Shown: positions 8,096 to 19,482, counted from the first letter of the stretch. The stretch is DNA of 64,000 nucleotides from Microbispora triticiradicis (GCA_003260025.2 QFZU02000089.1:1-64000), one strand, 5' to 3'. The notes: generated by a model not told the origin, from the letters alone. Translations and numbers: made by a program.

Positions 8096-11000
8096 ATGAG
8101 CCAGCGGCCGGAATTGGAGTCGATGACCCCGGAGGAGAAGCGTGCGCTGCTCGCCAAGCTCCTGGACGGATCGGTCGAGACGACACCCAGCACCCTTCTC
8201 CTCGAGCAGCGCCGCCTGTGGCTGCTGCACCAATTGGACTCCGCCAAACCCTGGCAGGTCAGCGCCGCTGTGCGGCTGTCCGGCCCGATCGACCCGGCGG
8301 CGATGCAGCAGGCGCTCGTCGCCGTCGTGCAGCGGCACGAGGTGCTGCGGGCCACGTTCCGCGAGGTCAACGGCCAGGCCATCGCCACCACCGCGGCGGC
8401 GGTGACGCTGCGGCTGCCCGTCCAGGACATCGACCCCGGTGACCTCGACGGTGAGCTGGCCCGGGTGGCGGCGGCCGAGACCGGGACCCGTTTCGACCTC
8501 GGCAGGGGGCCGCTGGTCCGCGCGTCGCTGCTGCGCGCCGCCCCGGACGACCACGTCTTCCTGCTCACCGCGCACCAGATGGTCGCCGACCGGCGCTCGG
8601 TCAGGCTGATCGTCGACGAGGTGCTGTCGCGCTACGCGGCCCTGTCCGGCGGCGCCGAGGCCGCGCCCGCCGGCACGCCCGCCGACTTCCGTTCCCTCGT
8701 GGACGCCCAGCGCGCCTGGAGCGAGAGCGACGACGCGGGCGAGGCCGTCGACTACTGGCGCGGCGGGCTGGCCGCCCTCAGCCCGCTGGAGCTGCCGACC
8801 GACCGCCCGCGCCCGCCGCTGAAGACCATCCACGGCGACGCGGTCACGGTCCCGGTGCCCGCCTCCCTGGCCGCCGCGCTGACCGCCTGGCGCGAGGACC
8901 CGGGGCCGACGCTGCTGGCCGCGTACGCCGCCGTGCTCTCGCGCTACTCGCAGCAGCACGACCTGGCGATCGGCGTCCCGGCGGCGGGATCGTGGACCGC
9001 CACCGGAAGCGCCGCGCAGGACAGCACGGTCGGCCCGCTGGAGAACATCGTGCCGCTGCGGGTCGAGCTGCGGGCCGGTGACGGCCTCGGCGCGCTGACC
9101 GGGCGCGTCACCGCCGCCCGCGCGCAGGCCCTGGCGCACGCGCGGCTCCCGTTCGACCGGATCGTGGACGCGGCGCAGCCCCAGCGCGACCTGAGCCGCA
9201 CGCCGCTGTTCCAGACCACCTTCGCCTTCGAGGAGGACACCGAGGACCGCGTCCTGCCCGGCGCGGTGGCGCGGCCCCTCGACCTGCCGGTGACCTGGAC
9301 CCCGCACGACATCGACCTGTTCGCGGTGCGGCGGAGCGACGGCCTGCACCTGCGCGCGCAGTACAACACCGACCTGTTCGACCGGGGCACGGTCGAGCGG
9401 TTCCTCGGCCACGTCCTGGTGGTGCTGACCGAGGGGCTGGCCCGCCCCGACCACCCGCTCGCCGACATCCCGCTGCTCACCCCCGAGGAGCACGAGCGGA
9501 TCGTGGCCGGGTGGAACGACACGCGGACCGAGCGCGACCGGTCGCTCACCCTGCACGCGCTCGTCGAGCGGGCGGCCCAGGCGCACCCGGAGCGTACGGC
9601 GGTCTCCGGCGGCGGCGTCGAGATCAGCTACGCCTCCCTCGACGGCCGCGCGGACGCGCTGGCCGCCGAACTGGTCGCCCGGGGCGCCGGACCCGAGTCG
9701 CGGGTGGGCGTCGTCGTCGACCGGTCGCCGCACAGCGTGGTGGCGCTGCTCGGCGTGCTCAAGGCCGGGGCGGCGTACGTGCCGCTCGACCCCTCCTACC
9801 CGGCCGACCGGCTGACGTTCATCGCCGACGACGCCGGGATCGGCCTGCTCGTCGGCCGCGCGGAGGCCCTGGCCGCCCTGCCCGTGACGCTGGCCGGGCG
9901 GACCCGGGTCAGCGTCTCCATCACCGACCCCGAGCACCCGGCGGACCGGGCGGTCGTCCCGGCGGGTCCCGCGAACCTGGCCTACATCATCTACACCTCC
10001 GGATCGACCGGCCGGCCCAAGGGCGTCGCGGTCGAGCACCGGCAGATCGTGCACGCCACCGAGGCCCGTACGGCCTGCGAGGGGCCGGGCCTGCCCGAGC
10101 GCTACCTGGTGCTGGCGCCGCTCACCTTCGACGCGGCCGGCGGCGGCCTGTACTGGACGCTCAGCCGCGGCGGCACGGTCGTGCTGCCGACCGAGACGGA
10201 GGTGCTCGACCCCCGCCTGCTGGGCCGGCTCATCCGGAACCGCCAGGTCACCCACGTCGACGGCGTGCCGTCGCAGTACGCCCTGCTGCTGGAGACCGAC
10301 CCGGAGCCGCGCCCGTCGGTCCGCGCGACCGTCGTCGCGGGCGAGGCGCTGCCGCCGAGCCTGGTCGCCGAGCACTACCGCCACTCGCCGGACGCCGTGC
10401 TGTTCAACGAGTACGGCCCGACGGAGGCCACGGTGTGGGCCTCGGTGCACCCGGTGTCGCCGGCGGACGCCGACGCGCCCCGCGTGCCGATCGGCCGCCC
10501 GATCCCGGGCGCGCGGATCCACCTGCTGGACCGGCGGCTCAACCCGGTGCCTCCGGGCGTGCCGGGCGAGCTGTACATCGGCGGCGAGGGCACGGCCCGC
10601 GGCTACGTGAACCGCCCCGCGATGACCGCGGACCGCTTCCTGCCCGACCCGTTCACCCCGGGGTCCCGGCTCTACCGGACCGGCGACCTGGCCCGCTACC
10701 GGGCCGACGGCACCATCGAGTTCCTCGGCCGGGCCGACACCCAGGTCAAGATCCGCGGGTTCCGGGTCGAGCCGGCCGAGGTCGAGAACGTGGTGCTGCG
10801 CCATCCCCTCGTCTCCGAGGCCGTGGTCACCGTGCGCGAGGACCAGCCCGGCATGCCGCGCCTGGTCGCGTACGTGGTCCCGGTGTCCGGCCGCATCCTG
10901 ACCCAGGAGACGCTGGTCAACCACGTGCTCGGGCAGGTGCCCGACTACATGGTGCCGAGCGCCTTCGTCACGCTGGAGCGCATGCCGCTGACCCGGCACG

Positions 11001-12547
11001 GCAAGATCGACCTGGCCGCGCTGCCCACGCCGCAGGAGGTGGCCGCCGGCGACTTCGTCGAGCCGCGCACCACGCTGGAGGCGGAGATCGCCGAGACCTT
11101 CGCCTCGGTGCTCGGCCTGCCGCGGCTCAGCGTCACGGCCGACTTCTTCTCCCTCGGCGGCAACTCGCTGCTGGTGGCCCGGCTCGCCGCGCAACTGTCC
11201 CGGCAGCACACGATCGAACTGCCGATCGACGACATCTTCCGGGTGCCGACCGTCGAGGGCATCGCCCGGGTCGTCGAGCTTCAGCAGCGCGAGCGCAGCG
11301 CGCAGGACAACGCCGCCCTCTACCTGCAGCAGCTCGCCGACCTGCAGGCCGACGTCACGCTCGACCCCGCCGTGCGGCCCGACGGCCTGCCGCACGCCCG
11401 GTGGTTCGAGCCGGAGCACGTGCTGGTCACCGGCGCCACCGGCTACCTCGGCGCCTTCGTCGCGGTCGAGCTGATCGAGCGCACCGACGCGATCGTGCAC
11501 TGCCTGGTGCGCGGCCAGAGCCGGGACGAGGCGTGGGACCGCCTTGAGGAGGTCCTGCGCAAGTACCGGGCGTGGGACGAGTCGTACCGGTCCAGGCTGC
11601 GGGTGGTCACCGGCGACCTCGCGAAGCCGGCCCTCGGCCTGTCGAAGGAGGCGTACGACGAGCTGGCGGGGTCGCTGGACGCGATCTACCACAGCGGCGC
11701 GATCGTCAACTTCACCTACCCCTACGAGGCGATGAAGGCCGCGAACGTCCTCGGCACCGAGGAACTGCTGCGGTTGGCGACGACCACCCGGCTCAAGGCG
11801 TTCCACCTGATCTCCAGCGTGGACGTCTTCATGGGCACGGGCGCGGAGCGCCCCTTCACCGAGCAGGACCTCACCGACCGGCCCACCAAGATCCCCACCG
11901 GTTACCCCCGTACGAAGTGGGTGTCCGAGCGGATCGTGACCCTCGCCCGCGACCGCGGCGTCCCGGTCACCGTGCAGCGCCCGTGGATGATCACCGGTCA
12001 CACCCAGACCGGCGCCTCCCACGAGACCGACTACCTGTACGTCTACCTCAAGGGCTTCCTGGACCTCGGCGTGCTGCCGCTCTACAACGACGTGATCAAC
12101 GCGGTGCCCGTCGACTACACGGCCAAGGCGATCGTCTACACCTCCCTGCGGGAGGAGAACCTCGGCCGGAACTTCAACATCACCAACCGGGAACCGACCA
12201 CGATGCAGCAGTGCTACGAGTGGCTGCGGTCGTTCGGCTACGCCCTCAACGTCGTCGAGGAGGAGGAGGCCAGGCGGCAGGCCCTCGCGGTCGACGAGGA
12301 CCACATCCTCTACCCGCTGACCCCGATCCTGCGTGTGGCGTCCATGCGGCACGCCGCCCTCGACCCCGACCTGCAGCAGCGGGTCGACCCTATGGACGAG
12401 TGCCGGGTGCTGACCGCGGCCCTGGACGGGTCCGGCATCGAGTGCCCGCCGGTCAACGAGGAGTGGGCCCACTCCTGCTTCCGCTTCCTCGTGGAGAACG
12501 GCTACCTCCCGGCCCCCGAAGAGGTTGCCGCGCGGGCCGCGGCGTAG
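8096..12547 (+). CDS. NRPS module C-A-PCP-thioester reductase
   Basis: The 1483-residue protein ends the assembly line. The condensation-like domain has an altered active site, AHQMVADR: His160 is kept, the catalytic second His is Gln161 and the Gly after Asp165 is Arg166. It may be inactive or non-canonical. The A domain is intact ([44 protein letters not shown]). By eye its pocket residues are D, A, G, G, V, A, E, V, W, K. The PCP has LGGNS (Ser1024). The C-terminal NAD(P)H reductase has VTGATGYLG (about 1111) and YPRTK (Tyr1270, Lys1274), so the chain should leave as an aldehyde or alcohol. ATG 8096 has AGGAG eight bases upstream; GTG 8087 would overlap that site. Confidence 0.93.
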   Translation: MSQRPELESMTPEEKRALLAKLLDGSVETTPSTLLLEQRRLWLLHQLDSAKPWQVSAAVRLSGPIDPAAMQQALVAVVQRHEVLRATFREVNGQAIATTAAAVTLRLPVQDIDPGDLDGELARVAAAETGTRFDLGRGPLVRASLLRAAPDDHVFLLTAHQMVADRRSVRLIVDEVLSRYAALSGGAEAAPAGTPADFRSLVDAQRAWSESDDAGEAVDYWRGGLAALSPLELPTDRPRPPLKTIHGDAVTVPVPASLAAALTAWREDPGPTLLAAYAAVLSRYSQQHDLAIGVPAAGSWTATGSAAQDSTVGPLENIVPLRVELRAGDGLGALTGRVTAARAQALAHARLPFDRIVDAAQPQRDLSRTPLFQTTFAFEEDTEDRVLPGAVARPLDLPVTWTPHDIDLFAVRRSDGLHLRAQYNTDLFDRGTVERFLGHVLVVLTEGLARPDHPLADIPLLTPEEHERIVAGWNDTRTERDRSLTLHALVERAAQAHPERTAVSGGGVEISYASLDGRADALAAELVARGAGPESRVGVVVDRSPHSVVALLGVLKAGAAYVPLDPSYPADRLTFIADDAGIGLLVGRAEALAALPVTLAGRTRVSVSITDPEHPADRAVVPAGPANLAYIIYTSGSTGRPKGVAVEHRQIVHATEARTACEGPGLPERYLVLAPLTFDAAGGGLYWTLSRGGTVVLPTETEVLDPRLLGRLIRNRQVTHVDGVPSQYALLLETDPEPRPSVRATVVAGEALPPSLVAEHYRHSPDAVLFNEYGPTEATVWASVHPVSPADADAPRVPIGRPIPGARIHLLDRRLNPVPPGVPGELYIGGEGTARGYVNRPAMTADRFLPDPFTPGSRLYRTGDLARYRADGTIEFLGRADTQVKIRGFRVEPAEVENVVLRHPLVSEAVVTVREDQPGMPRLVAYVVPVSGRILTQETLVNHVLGQVPDYMVPSAFVTLERMPLTRHGKIDLAALPTPQEVAAGDFVEPRTTLEAEIAETFASVLGLPRLSVTADFFSLGGNSLLVARLAAQLSRQHTIELPIDDIFRVPTVEGIARVVELQQRERSAQDNAALYLQQLADLQADVTLDPAVRPDGLPHARWFEPEHVLVTGATGYLGAFVAVELIERTDAIVHCLVRGQSRDEAWDRLEEVLRKYRAWDESYRSRLRVVTGDLAKPALGLSKEAYDELAGSLDAIYHSGAIVNFTYPYEAMKAANVLGTEELLRLATTTRLKAFHLISSVDVFMGTGAERPFTEQDLTDRPTKIPTGYPRTKWVSERIVTLARDRGVPVTVQRPWMITGHTQTGASHETDYLYVYLKGFLDLGVLPLYNDVINAVPVDYTAKAIVYTSLREENLGRNFNITNREPTTMQQCYEWLRSFGYALNVVEEEEARRQALAVDEDHILYPLTPILRVASMRHAALDPDLQQRVDPMDECRVLTAALDGSGIECPPVNEEWAHSCFRFLVENGYLPAPEEVAARAAA

Positions 12548-12573
12548 CGGGCGTGAGGCGAGAAAGGACCACC

Positions 12574-13665
12574 ATGGAGGACGTCTCAACGATGCCGCGG
12601 CCGGACGGCGAGGCCGCAACGGGAAACACCGGGACGGGAAGCATCCGTTACATCGACCTCGACCCGGCCGACGCGGCCCAGATCGACACCTACACCCGCA
12701 CCCTCGCCGCCCGCCACGGTTCGAGCACCGCCCCGGCGTTGCTCGACGGCGCCGCGACGTACGCCCATCGCCTGCCGGAGCGCCTGGTCGGCGAACTGCT
12801 CTCCCTCCGCCTGTTCGAGAGCAGCCCGGCGCTGGTCGTCCGGGGACTGCCGGTCTCCGACGACGAGATCGGCCCCACCCCGCTCGACTGGCGGGAGCAG
12901 GCGAGGCCCTCGACCGTGCCCGCGCGCACGGCCCACGAGGTCTACCTGGTGCTGGTCGCGAGCCTGCTCGGCGACGTCTTCGGCTGGTCGTCCCTGCAGA
13001 ACGGCAAGCTCGTGCACGACGTGGTGCCGATGCCGACCGAGGAGCGCGAGCAGAGCGGGCACGGCACCGTGCAGCTGGAGTGGCACACGGAGGACGGCTT
13101 CCACCCCCTCCGTTGCGACTACCTGCTCCTGCTCGGGATGCGCAACCATGACGCGGTGCCGACCACCGTGGCCGGCGTCGACGAGGTGCGGATCGACCCC
13201 GCACACCGCGCGGTGCTCGCCCAGCCGCGCTTCCTCATCCGCCCCGACAACGAGCACCTCAACCGGCTGCGGGCGCGGGCCGAGGAGGCGGCGGGGATGG
13301 GCATGGCGATGCACAGCATCCAGCGGATGCAGGACGAGCCCGAGCCGAGCGCGGTCCTGTTCGGCCACCCCGACGCGCCGTACCTGCGCATCGACCCGGT
13401 GTTCATGTCCGCGCTGCCGGGCGACGGGGAGGCCGAGGAGGCGCTGGCCGCCCTGGTCGGGTCGCTGGAGGCCAACCTGTGCGGGGTCGCGCTCGGCCCC
13501 GGCGACCTGCTCATCGTCGACAACTACCGGGCCGTGCACGGCAGGAGCGCGTTCCGCGCCAGGTTCGACGGCACCGACCGGTGGCTGAAGAAGGTGCTGG
13601 TCACCCGGGACCTGCGCAAGTCCCGGGCACACCGGTCCGCGCCGCACGAACGCGTGCTGCTGTGA
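12574..13665 (+). CDS. Fe(II)/2-oxoglutarate amino-acid hydroxylase, VioC/clavaminate synthase-like
   Basis: The 363-residue enzyme resembles the VioC/AsnO/clavaminate-synthase family, which hydroxylates C-beta or C-gamma of amino acids such as Arg or Asn. The iron ligands are visible as HTE (His171, Glu173) within [15 protein letters not shown] and a distal His322 in [11 protein letters not shown], followed by Arg residues for 2-oxoglutarate. A GAAAGGA ribosome site precedes ATG 12574. It lies directly after the reductase NRPS and overlaps the next A-domain gene by GTGA. The substrate could be free or carrier-bound; Arg-like acids or the diamino acid from the carrier pathway are guesses. Confidence 0.85.
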   Translation: MEDVSTMPRPDGEAATGNTGTGSIRYIDLDPADAAQIDTYTRTLAARHGSSTAPALLDGAATYAHRLPERLVGELLSLRLFESSPALVVRGLPVSDDEIGPTPLDWREQARPSTVPARTAHEVYLVLVASLLGDVFGWSSLQNGKLVHDVVPMPTEEREQSGHGTVQLEWHTEDGFHPLRCDYLLLLGMRNHDAVPTTVAGVDEVRIDPAHRAVLAQPRFLIRPDNEHLNRLRARAEEAAGMGMAMHSIQRMQDEPEPSAVLFGHPDAPYLRIDPVFMSALPGDGEAEEALAALVGSLEANLCGVALGPGDLLIVDNYRAVHGRSAFRARFDGTDRWLKKVLVTRDLRKSRAHRSAPHERVLL

Positions 13666-16049
13666 ACCGGCTGCCCGGCCGTACGGCCTTCCCGGGAGAT
13701 CCGCACCCCGACGGCGGGGTCCGCCACGGCGGCGAGCTGCCGGCGTGGCTCCGCTGCGGCAGCGTGCCGTCCGGCACGACCGACACGGTGTTCCGGCCGT
13801 GGCCCGCCCCCGGCGGCGCGACCCCGGAACACCCGCAGCCGGAAGCCGCGGCACCGGAAACCGCACGGCCGGGCAGCGCGGGCACAGCAGGCGCGGTGCC
13901 GGAGAGCACCCTGCCGCACGGCGTGGTGTCTGAAGGCGCGGTGTCCGAAGGCACGGTGTTTGAAGGCGCGGTGCCGGAGGCCGTCCTGGCGGCGGCCGCG
14001 GCGATCCTCCTCGCCCGCCACACGGGTGAGCCCGAGGTGCGCCTGGCCGTCGTCACCCCCCGCCCGGTCGCGCTGACCGTGCTCGTCGACGAGCGCGAAC
14101 GGGCCGCCGACCTGGTCCGCCGGGTGGCGGAGGACCTCCGCGCCGCGCCGCCCCTCCCGGCCGGCGTGGTCGCCCGCGTCGCCGTCGCGGGAGGGGGCCG
14201 GGAAGCGGCGGAGCCCGGCGCCGTCGTGTCCGTCCCGCACGAACTGGTCGTGCGGTGGTCGGACGGCGGGCTGTGCCTCGACCACGACACCGGCCTGTTC
14301 GACCCCGAGGTGGTCGCCGCCCTCGCCGACCGGCTGCTCGCGGTCCTCGGGGAGATCGCCGAGGACCGCCCGGTACGCGACGTCGCCGCGCTCACCACCG
14401 CCGAGCGCGCGGCGATCGCCACCTGGTCCGGCGGCGAGCCGCAGCCGGTGGAGGACGTCTGCCTGCACACGCTCATCGAGCGCCGGGCCGCGGCCGAGCC
14501 CGCGCGTACGGCGCTCGTCTGCGGCGACGTCACGCTCACCTACGGCGAGCTGAACGCCCGGGCCAACCGGCTCGGGCGGCGCCTGCGCGCGGCCGGCGCC
14601 GGCCCCGGCGACCTCGTCGCGGTCTTCGCCGGCCGCGCCGCCGAGTCGGTCGTCGCGATGCTCGCCGTGCTCAAGTCCGGCGCGGCCTACGTGCCGATCG
14701 AGCCGTCCCAGCCCGCCGACCGCATCCGCCGCATCCTCGCCGACTCCGGCGTGCGGCTCGCGGTCGGCCGGCCGACCGGCGATGGCACAGCCGCCTCCCC
14801 CGGCGAGTCCCTTGAGAAGTCTCCGGGCGAGTCTCCCGGCGGCTCCCCTGCCGAAGCCCCCCTCGCCTTCCCGGCCGGGTTCCCGGGCGTACGCCTGCTG
14901 GACCCGGACGGGCCGGGCGCGGGCACCGGCCAGGACCCCGATCGGGGGGACGACCTGGATGTGCCGGTGCGCACGGCCGACCTGGCCTACGTCATCTACA
15001 CGTCCGGGTCCACCGGCGCGCCGAAGGGCGTGGCGGTCAGCCACCGGGCGATCGTGGTGTCCACGCACGCCCGCGGCGTGGGCGGCCCGCCGCCCGAGTG
15101 CGACCTGGTCACCATGCCGCTGTGCTTCGACGGCGCCGCGGGCGGCCTCTACTGGACGCTCACCGGCGGCGGGACGGCGGTGCTGCCGACCGAGACCGAG
15201 GCGCGTGACCCGCTGGCCCTGCGCGCCCTGCTGCGGCGGGTGCCGATCACCCACATCCACTCCGTCCCGTCGCACTACGGGCTCGTCCTGGAGGCGGCCG
15301 GGGAGGAGTGCCTGAGCCGGCTGCGGCTGGTCTCGGTGGGCGGCGAGCCGATGCCGCCCCGGCTGGTCGCGCGCCACCTGCTCACCTGCCCGGACGCCGT
15401 GCTGCTCAACGACTACGGGCCGACCGAGTGCGCGGTGTGGGCCACCGCCCACCACTGCGGCATCGCCGATGCCGCGGACGGGCGGATCCCGATCGGCGGG
15501 CCGCTGCCCAACTACCGGGTCGAGGTCCTGGACGCCGGGCTCCGGCCGGCGCCCCCGGGGGTGATCGGCGAGATCTGCGTCTCGGGCCCGGCCCTGGCGC
15601 GGGGTTACCACCGGCGTCCCGGCCTCACCGCGGCGCGGTTCCTGCCCGACCCCAGGGGCGGCGGGCGGATCTACCGCACCGGCGACCGCGGGTTCTGGTC
15701 ACCCGGCGGTGAGCTGCACATCGCCGGCCGCACCGACAGCCAGGTGAAGATCAGGGGCTTCCGGGTGGAACTCGGGGAGATCGAGGCGGCCGTGGCGGGG
15801 CATCCGTCCGTCACCGGCTGCTTCGTCACCCTGCGGACGCCGCCCGGCGGGGCGGAGCAGGTGATCGCCTTCGTCGCCGCGAGCGGCGCCCCGCCCACCG
15901 AGGACGAACTCCGCGCGGTCGCGGCGGCCACGCTCCCCGCGTACATGCGGCCCGACCGGTACGTCGTCCTCGCCGAACTGCCGCGCAACCGGAACGGGAA
16001 GATCGACGTGGCCGCGCTGCGCGCCGGTGAGCCGGTGGAGTCCCGATGA
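13662..16049 (+). CDS. Adenylation-domain protein without carrier domain (residual C domain, intact A)
   Basis: The 795-residue protein begins with about 250 residues that align only with the second half of a condensation domain ([26 protein letters not shown]) and lack HHxxxDG, so that part cannot condense. The A domain is complete: [11 protein letters not shown] near 446, [28 protein letters not shown] and the A10 lysine Lys780 in NRNGKID. The pocket by eye is D, G, G, S, V, V, D, V, W, K. It ends right after A10 with no PCP. It resembles the A domain of the reductase module in its GGLYWTL and VLPTETE stretches. The simplest role is loading the PCP of the C-A*-PCP protein in trans. Two short repeat-rich insertions (about 85-105 and 370-395) are odd. 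GTG 13662 overlaps the previous stop. Confidence 0.88.
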   Translation: MNRLPGRTAFPGDPHPDGGVRHGGELPAWLRCGSVPSGTTDTVFRPWPAPGGATPEHPQPEAAAPETARPGSAGTAGAVPESTLPHGVVSEGAVSEGTVFEGAVPEAVLAAAAAILLARHTGEPEVRLAVVTPRPVALTVLVDERERAADLVRRVAEDLRAAPPLPAGVVARVAVAGGGREAAEPGAVVSVPHELVVRWSDGGLCLDHDTGLFDPEVVAALADRLLAVLGEIAEDRPVRDVAALTTAERAAIATWSGGEPQPVEDVCLHTLIERRAAAEPARTALVCGDVTLTYGELNARANRLGRRLRAAGAGPGDLVAVFAGRAAESVVAMLAVLKSGAAYVPIEPSQPADRIRRILADSGVRLAVGRPTGDGTAASPGESLEKSPGESPGGSPAEAPLAFPAGFPGVRLLDPDGPGAGTGQDPDRGDDLDVPVRTADLAYVIYTSGSTGAPKGVAVSHRAIVVSTHARGVGGPPPECDLVTMPLCFDGAAGGLYWTLTGGGTAVLPTETEARDPLALRALLRRVPITHIHSVPSHYGLVLEAAGEECLSRLRLVSVGGEPMPPRLVARHLLTCPDAVLLNDYGPTECAVWATAHHCGIADAADGRIPIGGPLPNYRVEVLDAGLRPAPPGVIGEICVSGPALARGYHRRPGLTAARFLPDPRGGGRIYRTGDRGFWSPGGELHIAGRTDSQVKIRGFRVELGEIEAAVAGHPSVTGCFVTLRTPPGGAEQVIAFVAASGAPPTEDELRAVAAATLPAYMRPDRYVVLAELPRNRNGKIDVAALRAGEPVESR

Positions 16050-16927
16050 CGACGGTCGTGGTCGGCGGCGCGGGCGAGGTGGGCGGGCTGCTCGCCCGCC
16101 TGCGGCTCCCGGACGGCCCGGTGGTGTGCGCGGACGTGCGGGCGGCGGAGATCCCCGGCACGGCGGTCATCGTCGCGGACGCGTGCCGCCCGTCGGCGGA
16201 CCTGCTCGGCGTGCTGCGGCGGGCCGACACGGTGGTCTTCGCGCTGCCCGAGCAGGTCGCCGTCCCGGCCGTCGTCGCCTGCGCGCCGGCCGTACGGCCG
16301 GGGGCGCTGCTGGTCGAGACCCTGTCGGTCAAGGAGGCCGTCACGCCCGCTCTCGCCCGTGCGGCCGCCTCCCAGGGTGCGGAGGCGTGCGGGCTCAACC
16401 CGATGTTCGCGCCCGCGCTGGGCTGGCAGGACAACGCCGTGGCCGCCGTACGCGTGGCGGACGGCCCGCGCACCGCCGCGCTGCTCGGCTCGATCACCGC
16501 CGCCGGAGCCCGCGTCGTCGAGCTGACCGCCGGGGAGCACGACCGCGTCACGGCGGTCCTCCAGGCGGCCACGCACGCCGCCGTACTGGCCTTCGGGCAG
16601 GCGGTCGTCGCGGGCGGCGCGGACGCCGAGGCGCTGCTCGCCCTGGCCCCGCCCCCGCACCTGACCATGCTCGCCGTCCTGGCCCGGATCACCGGCGGCA
16701 ACCCCGAGGTCTACTGGGACATCCAGGTGGCCAACCCGCACGCCGCCGCGGCGAGGGCGGCGCTGCGCGAGGCCGTCACCACGATCGACACGCTCGCCTC
16801 CACGGGCGACCGCGACGGATTCGACACGCTGCTGCACGGTGTCGAGAAACATCTCGGCGACCGGGCGCCGCTACTCCGGGGATATTGCGCCCGGCTTTTC
16901 ACCATGCGGCTTTCCGCCCGTTCCTGA
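16046..16927 (+). CDS. Prephenate (or aminodeoxyprephenate) dehydrogenase, TyrA/PapC-like
   Basis: The 293-residue NAD(P)-dependent enzyme would oxidise and decarboxylate prephenate to 4-hydroxyphenylpyruvate. If the substrate is 4-amino-4-deoxyprephenate (PapC/CmlC type), the product would be 4-aminophenylpyruvate. It shows a glycine-rich GGAGEVGGL start, NPMFAP, an EHDRVTAVLQAATH helix and the family segment NPEVYWDIQVANP. It overlaps the A-domain gene by ATGA and is followed by a TPP decarboxylase-like gene; the matching chorismate mutase lies at 34.8 kb. No aminodeoxychorismate synthase is in the window, so the amino branch cannot be decided here. Confidence 0.85.
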   Translation: MTTVVVGGAGEVGGLLARLRLPDGPVVCADVRAAEIPGTAVIVADACRPSADLLGVLRRADTVVFALPEQVAVPAVVACAPAVRPGALLVETLSVKEAVTPALARAAASQGAEACGLNPMFAPALGWQDNAVAAVRVADGPRTAALLGSITAAGARVVELTAGEHDRVTAVLQAATHAAVLAFGQAVVAGGADAEALLALAPPPHLTMLAVLARITGGNPEVYWDIQVANPHAAAARAALREAVTTIDTLASTGDRDGFDTLLHGVEKHLGDRAPLLRGYCARLFTMRLSARS

Positions 16928-16947
16928 GATTTTGGGAGGCGTTTCCC

Positions 16948-18582
16948 GTGAATTCGATCGCGAGCGACAGGACGGTCCGGGACGCCACCCGCCGGCTGCT
17001 CCGGCAACTCGGCCTGACCACCGTTTTCGGAAATCCCGGAACCACCGAGGTCGCATTTCTCACCGACTGGCCGGACGATTTCCGCTACGTGCTCGGGCTG
17101 CACGAATCGGTGGTCGTCGCCATGGCCGACGGCTACGCCCAGGCGACCAGGCGGCCGGTGCTGGTGAACCTGCACAGCGCGGGCGGCCTCGGCCACGGCC
17201 TCGGGCAGGTGTTCAACGCCGCGCGCGGCCACGCCCCGCTGATCGTGATGGCCGGCCAGCAGAGCAGGACGCTGCTGCGCGGCGACCCGTTCCTCGGCGC
17301 CACCGACGCCACCGCCTTCCCCCGGCCGTACGTCAAGTGGAGTTGCGAGCCCGCCCGGCCGCAGGATGTGCCCGCGGCGATCGCCCGCGCCTACCACGTG
17401 GCGTCCCAGGCCCCGCGGGGCCCGGTCTTCATCTCCGTTCCGGCGGACGACTGGGACGCGGAGGCGGGTGCGCCGGTCGCCGCGCGTCCGGCGATCCCCG
17501 GCTTCGGCCCCGACCCCGCCGCCCTCGCGGCGCTGGCCCGGGCCCTGCACGGCAGCGTACGGCCGGGCATCGTGGCCGGGCCCGGCGTGGACGCGGACGG
17601 CGCGGTCGCGGACCTCGTCGCCCTCGCGGAACGCGTCGGGGCGGGCGTCTGGGCCGCGCCGGTCTCGCCCCGGTGCTCCTTCCCCGAGGACCATCCCCTC
17701 TTCCTGGGCTTCCTCGACGCGGAGAAGCGCGCCACCGCCGCGGCGCTGGCCCGGCACGACCTGGTCGTGGTGATCGGCGCCCCGGCCTTCACCTACCACG
17801 TCTACCGTGGCGAGGCCGAGGTCCCGCTGCCCCCGCTCTTCGTGGTCAGCGACGACGAGCAGGTGCTGGCCAGGGCGGACACGGGCCCCGGCATCAGGGC
17901 GACGCCGCTGCTCGCCCTCCGGGCGCTGGACGAGGCTCTCGGCAGTGCCGCGAACGGTGCGCCGGTCCGCCGGGCGCGCGTGACCGGCAGGGCGGCCCCG
18001 CCCGTCCTCGCCCGGCCGGCGGGACCGGCGGACGGGATGATCACCGCGGCGGAGGTCTACGCCACGCTCGCCGAACTGCTGCCCGCCGACGCGATCGTGG
18101 TGGAGGAGACGCCCAGCCACCGCAGCGTGCTGCACGACCACCTGCCGATCACCGCGACCGACACGGGGTTCCTCACCACCGCGAGCGGCGCGCTCGGTTA
18201 CGGGCTCCCGGCCGCGGTCGGTGCCGCACTGGCCAGGCCGGGCCGCAGGGTGGTCGCGGTGCTCGGCGACGGGTCGGCCATGTTCGGCATCCAGGCCCTG
18301 TGGACCGCGGCGCGCGAGCGGACGCCGGTGACCTTCGTGATCCTGGACAACACGCGGTACGCGGCGGTGCGGCTGCTCGGCGAGGCGTCCGGCGGCACGG
18401 GCATCCCCGGTGTCGACCTCGGCGGGCTCGACTTCGTCGCGCTCGCCCAGGGAATGGGCTGCGCGGCCCGGTACGTGTCCGAGCCCGCCGAGGTGAAGGG
18501 CGCGCTCGCCGCCGCGCTCGCCGACGACCGGCCGCATCTGCTGCACGTGCGCACCGACCCCGCTCCGCCGCGCATGTACTGA
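16948..18582 (+). CDS. Thiamine-diphosphate enzyme, benzoylformate decarboxylase-like
   Basis: The 544-residue protein has the three-domain fold of the benzoylformate/2-oxoacid decarboxylase family. The cofactor-activating Glu is in HESVVVAMADGYAQ (Glu53), and the TPP/Mg motif GDGSAMFGIQALW starts near 440 and ends at ILDN. The family decarboxylates aromatic 2-oxoacids to aldehydes and some members ligate aldehydes. A role after the TyrA-like enzyme, turning an arylpyruvate into an arylacetaldehyde (as ObaH does in obafluorin biosynthesis) or making an acyloin, is inference. GTG 16948 has GGGAGG eight bases upstream. It ends the NRPS operon, two bases before the convergent dioxygenase gene. 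Confidence 0.87.
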   Translation: MNSIASDRTVRDATRRLLRQLGLTTVFGNPGTTEVAFLTDWPDDFRYVLGLHESVVVAMADGYAQATRRPVLVNLHSAGGLGHGLGQVFNAARGHAPLIVMAGQQSRTLLRGDPFLGATDATAFPRPYVKWSCEPARPQDVPAAIARAYHVASQAPRGPVFISVPADDWDAEAGAPVAARPAIPGFGPDPAALAALARALHGSVRPGIVAGPGVDADGAVADLVALAERVGAGVWAAPVSPRCSFPEDHPLFLGFLDAEKRATAAALARHDLVVVIGAPAFTYHVYRGEAEVPLPPLFVVSDDEQVLARADTGPGIRATPLLALRALDEALGSAANGAPVRRARVTGRAAPPVLARPAGPADGMITAAEVYATLAELLPADAIVVEETPSHRSVLHDHLPITATDTGFLTTASGALGYGLPAAVGAALARPGRRVVAVLGDGSAMFGIQALWTAARERTPVTFVILDNTRYAAVRLLGEASGGTGIPGVDLGGLDFVALAQGMGCAARYVSEPAEVKGALAAALADDRPHLLHVRTDPAPPRMY

Positions 18583-18584
18583 GC

Positions 18585-19454
18585 TCAGGAACGTCGTCCG
18601 GGGCCGAAGGGACGGTCGCCGCGCAGGGTGATCCGGTGCATCACCCGGTGGGCGTCGCCGTAGTCCCGGTTGGCGTAGTGGGCCGTGCTCCGGTTGTCCC
18701 ACATGGCGACGTCGCCGGCCCTCCAGCGGTGCCGGACGATGTGCTCGGGCTTGGTGAGGTGGGCGTAGAGCAGGTCCAGGATGGCCCGGCTCTCCGCCTC
18801 GGACACGCCGACGATGTGGGAGGTGAAACCGGGGTTGACGAAGATGCCCTTGCGGCCGGTCTCGGGGTGGACGCGGACCACCGGGTGCTCCACCGGGTCG
18901 AGGCGGGTGACGACCTCGCCGTCCCAGACGCTGCCCCTGCCGGACCGGCGCTGGGCGAGGTAGTAGCCGAACTCGCGGTTGCCGTCGTGCACCGCGGTGA
19001 GCTGGTCGGCGAGCTCCCGCACCGGGGCGGACAGGGAGTCGTAGGCGAGCTGGCTGTCGGCCCAGCTGGTGTCGCCGCCGGTGGGCGGGAGGACCACCGC
19101 GCGCAGGATCGAGCCGAGCGGCGGCCGGGGCATGAACGTGACGTCGGTGTGCCAGACGTCGGCGAAGCCGTTGTCGGCGCTGTCGAGTGCGTAGATCTCG
19201 GGATGCGCCTCGTCGACTCCCCCGACGACCGGGTGGGAGGCGGTCAGTTCGCCGAGACGGCGGCCGAGCGCCACCTGCCCGTCCTCGTCCAGGCTCTGGC
19301 CGCCGAAGAACAGCACCTTGCGTTCCACGAGGGCGGCGCGCACCGCGGCCAGCTCCTCGTCGGTGGCGTGTGCCAGGTCCAGCCCTTCGACCTCCGACCC
19401 GAAGTGGGGGCCGAGCGGTCGCAGGTCCAGCTTGACGGCGGTCGATGTGGTCAT
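18585..19454 (-). CDS. TauD-family sulfonate/taurine dioxygenase
   Basis: The 289-residue Fe(II)/2-oxoglutarate dioxygenase splits sulfonates such as taurine to sulfite and an aldehyde; related members use alkylsulfates. Ligands are HTD (His102, Asp104 in WHTDVTF) and a distal His273 in MHRITLRGD. It is the last gene of a four-gene uptake operon (permease, binding protein, ATPase, dioxygenase), 29 bp after the ATPase. The operon context supports sulfur scavenging rather than tailoring, although a tailoring role cannot be excluded. Confidence 0.85.
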   Translation of the reverse strand: MTTSTAVKLDLRPLGPHFGSEVEGLDLAHATDEELAAVRAALVERKVLFFGGQSLDEDGQVALGRRLGELTASHPVVGGVDEAHPEIYALDSADNGFADVWHTDVTFMPRPPLGSILRAVVLPPTGGDTSWADSQLAYDSLSAPVRELADQLTAVHDGNREFGYYLAQRRSGRGSVWDGEVVTRLDPVEHPVVRVHPETGRKGIFVNPGFTSHIVGVSEAESRAILDLLYAHLTKPEHIVRHRWRAGDVAMWDNRSTAHYANRDYGDAHRVMHRITLRGDRPFGPGRRS

Positions 19455-19482
19455 CTCGTTCTCCTCGGGTGACGGCTGTGCT

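Noticed and set aside
8069-13204. Very long open frames antisense to the NRPS genes and similar long antisense frames elsewhere (for example 4387-7134 and 29095-32979)
   Set aside because: They mirror the third-position GC bias of the real genes, have Arg/Gly/Ala-rich sequences without any domain, and the sense strand carries complete motif sets.
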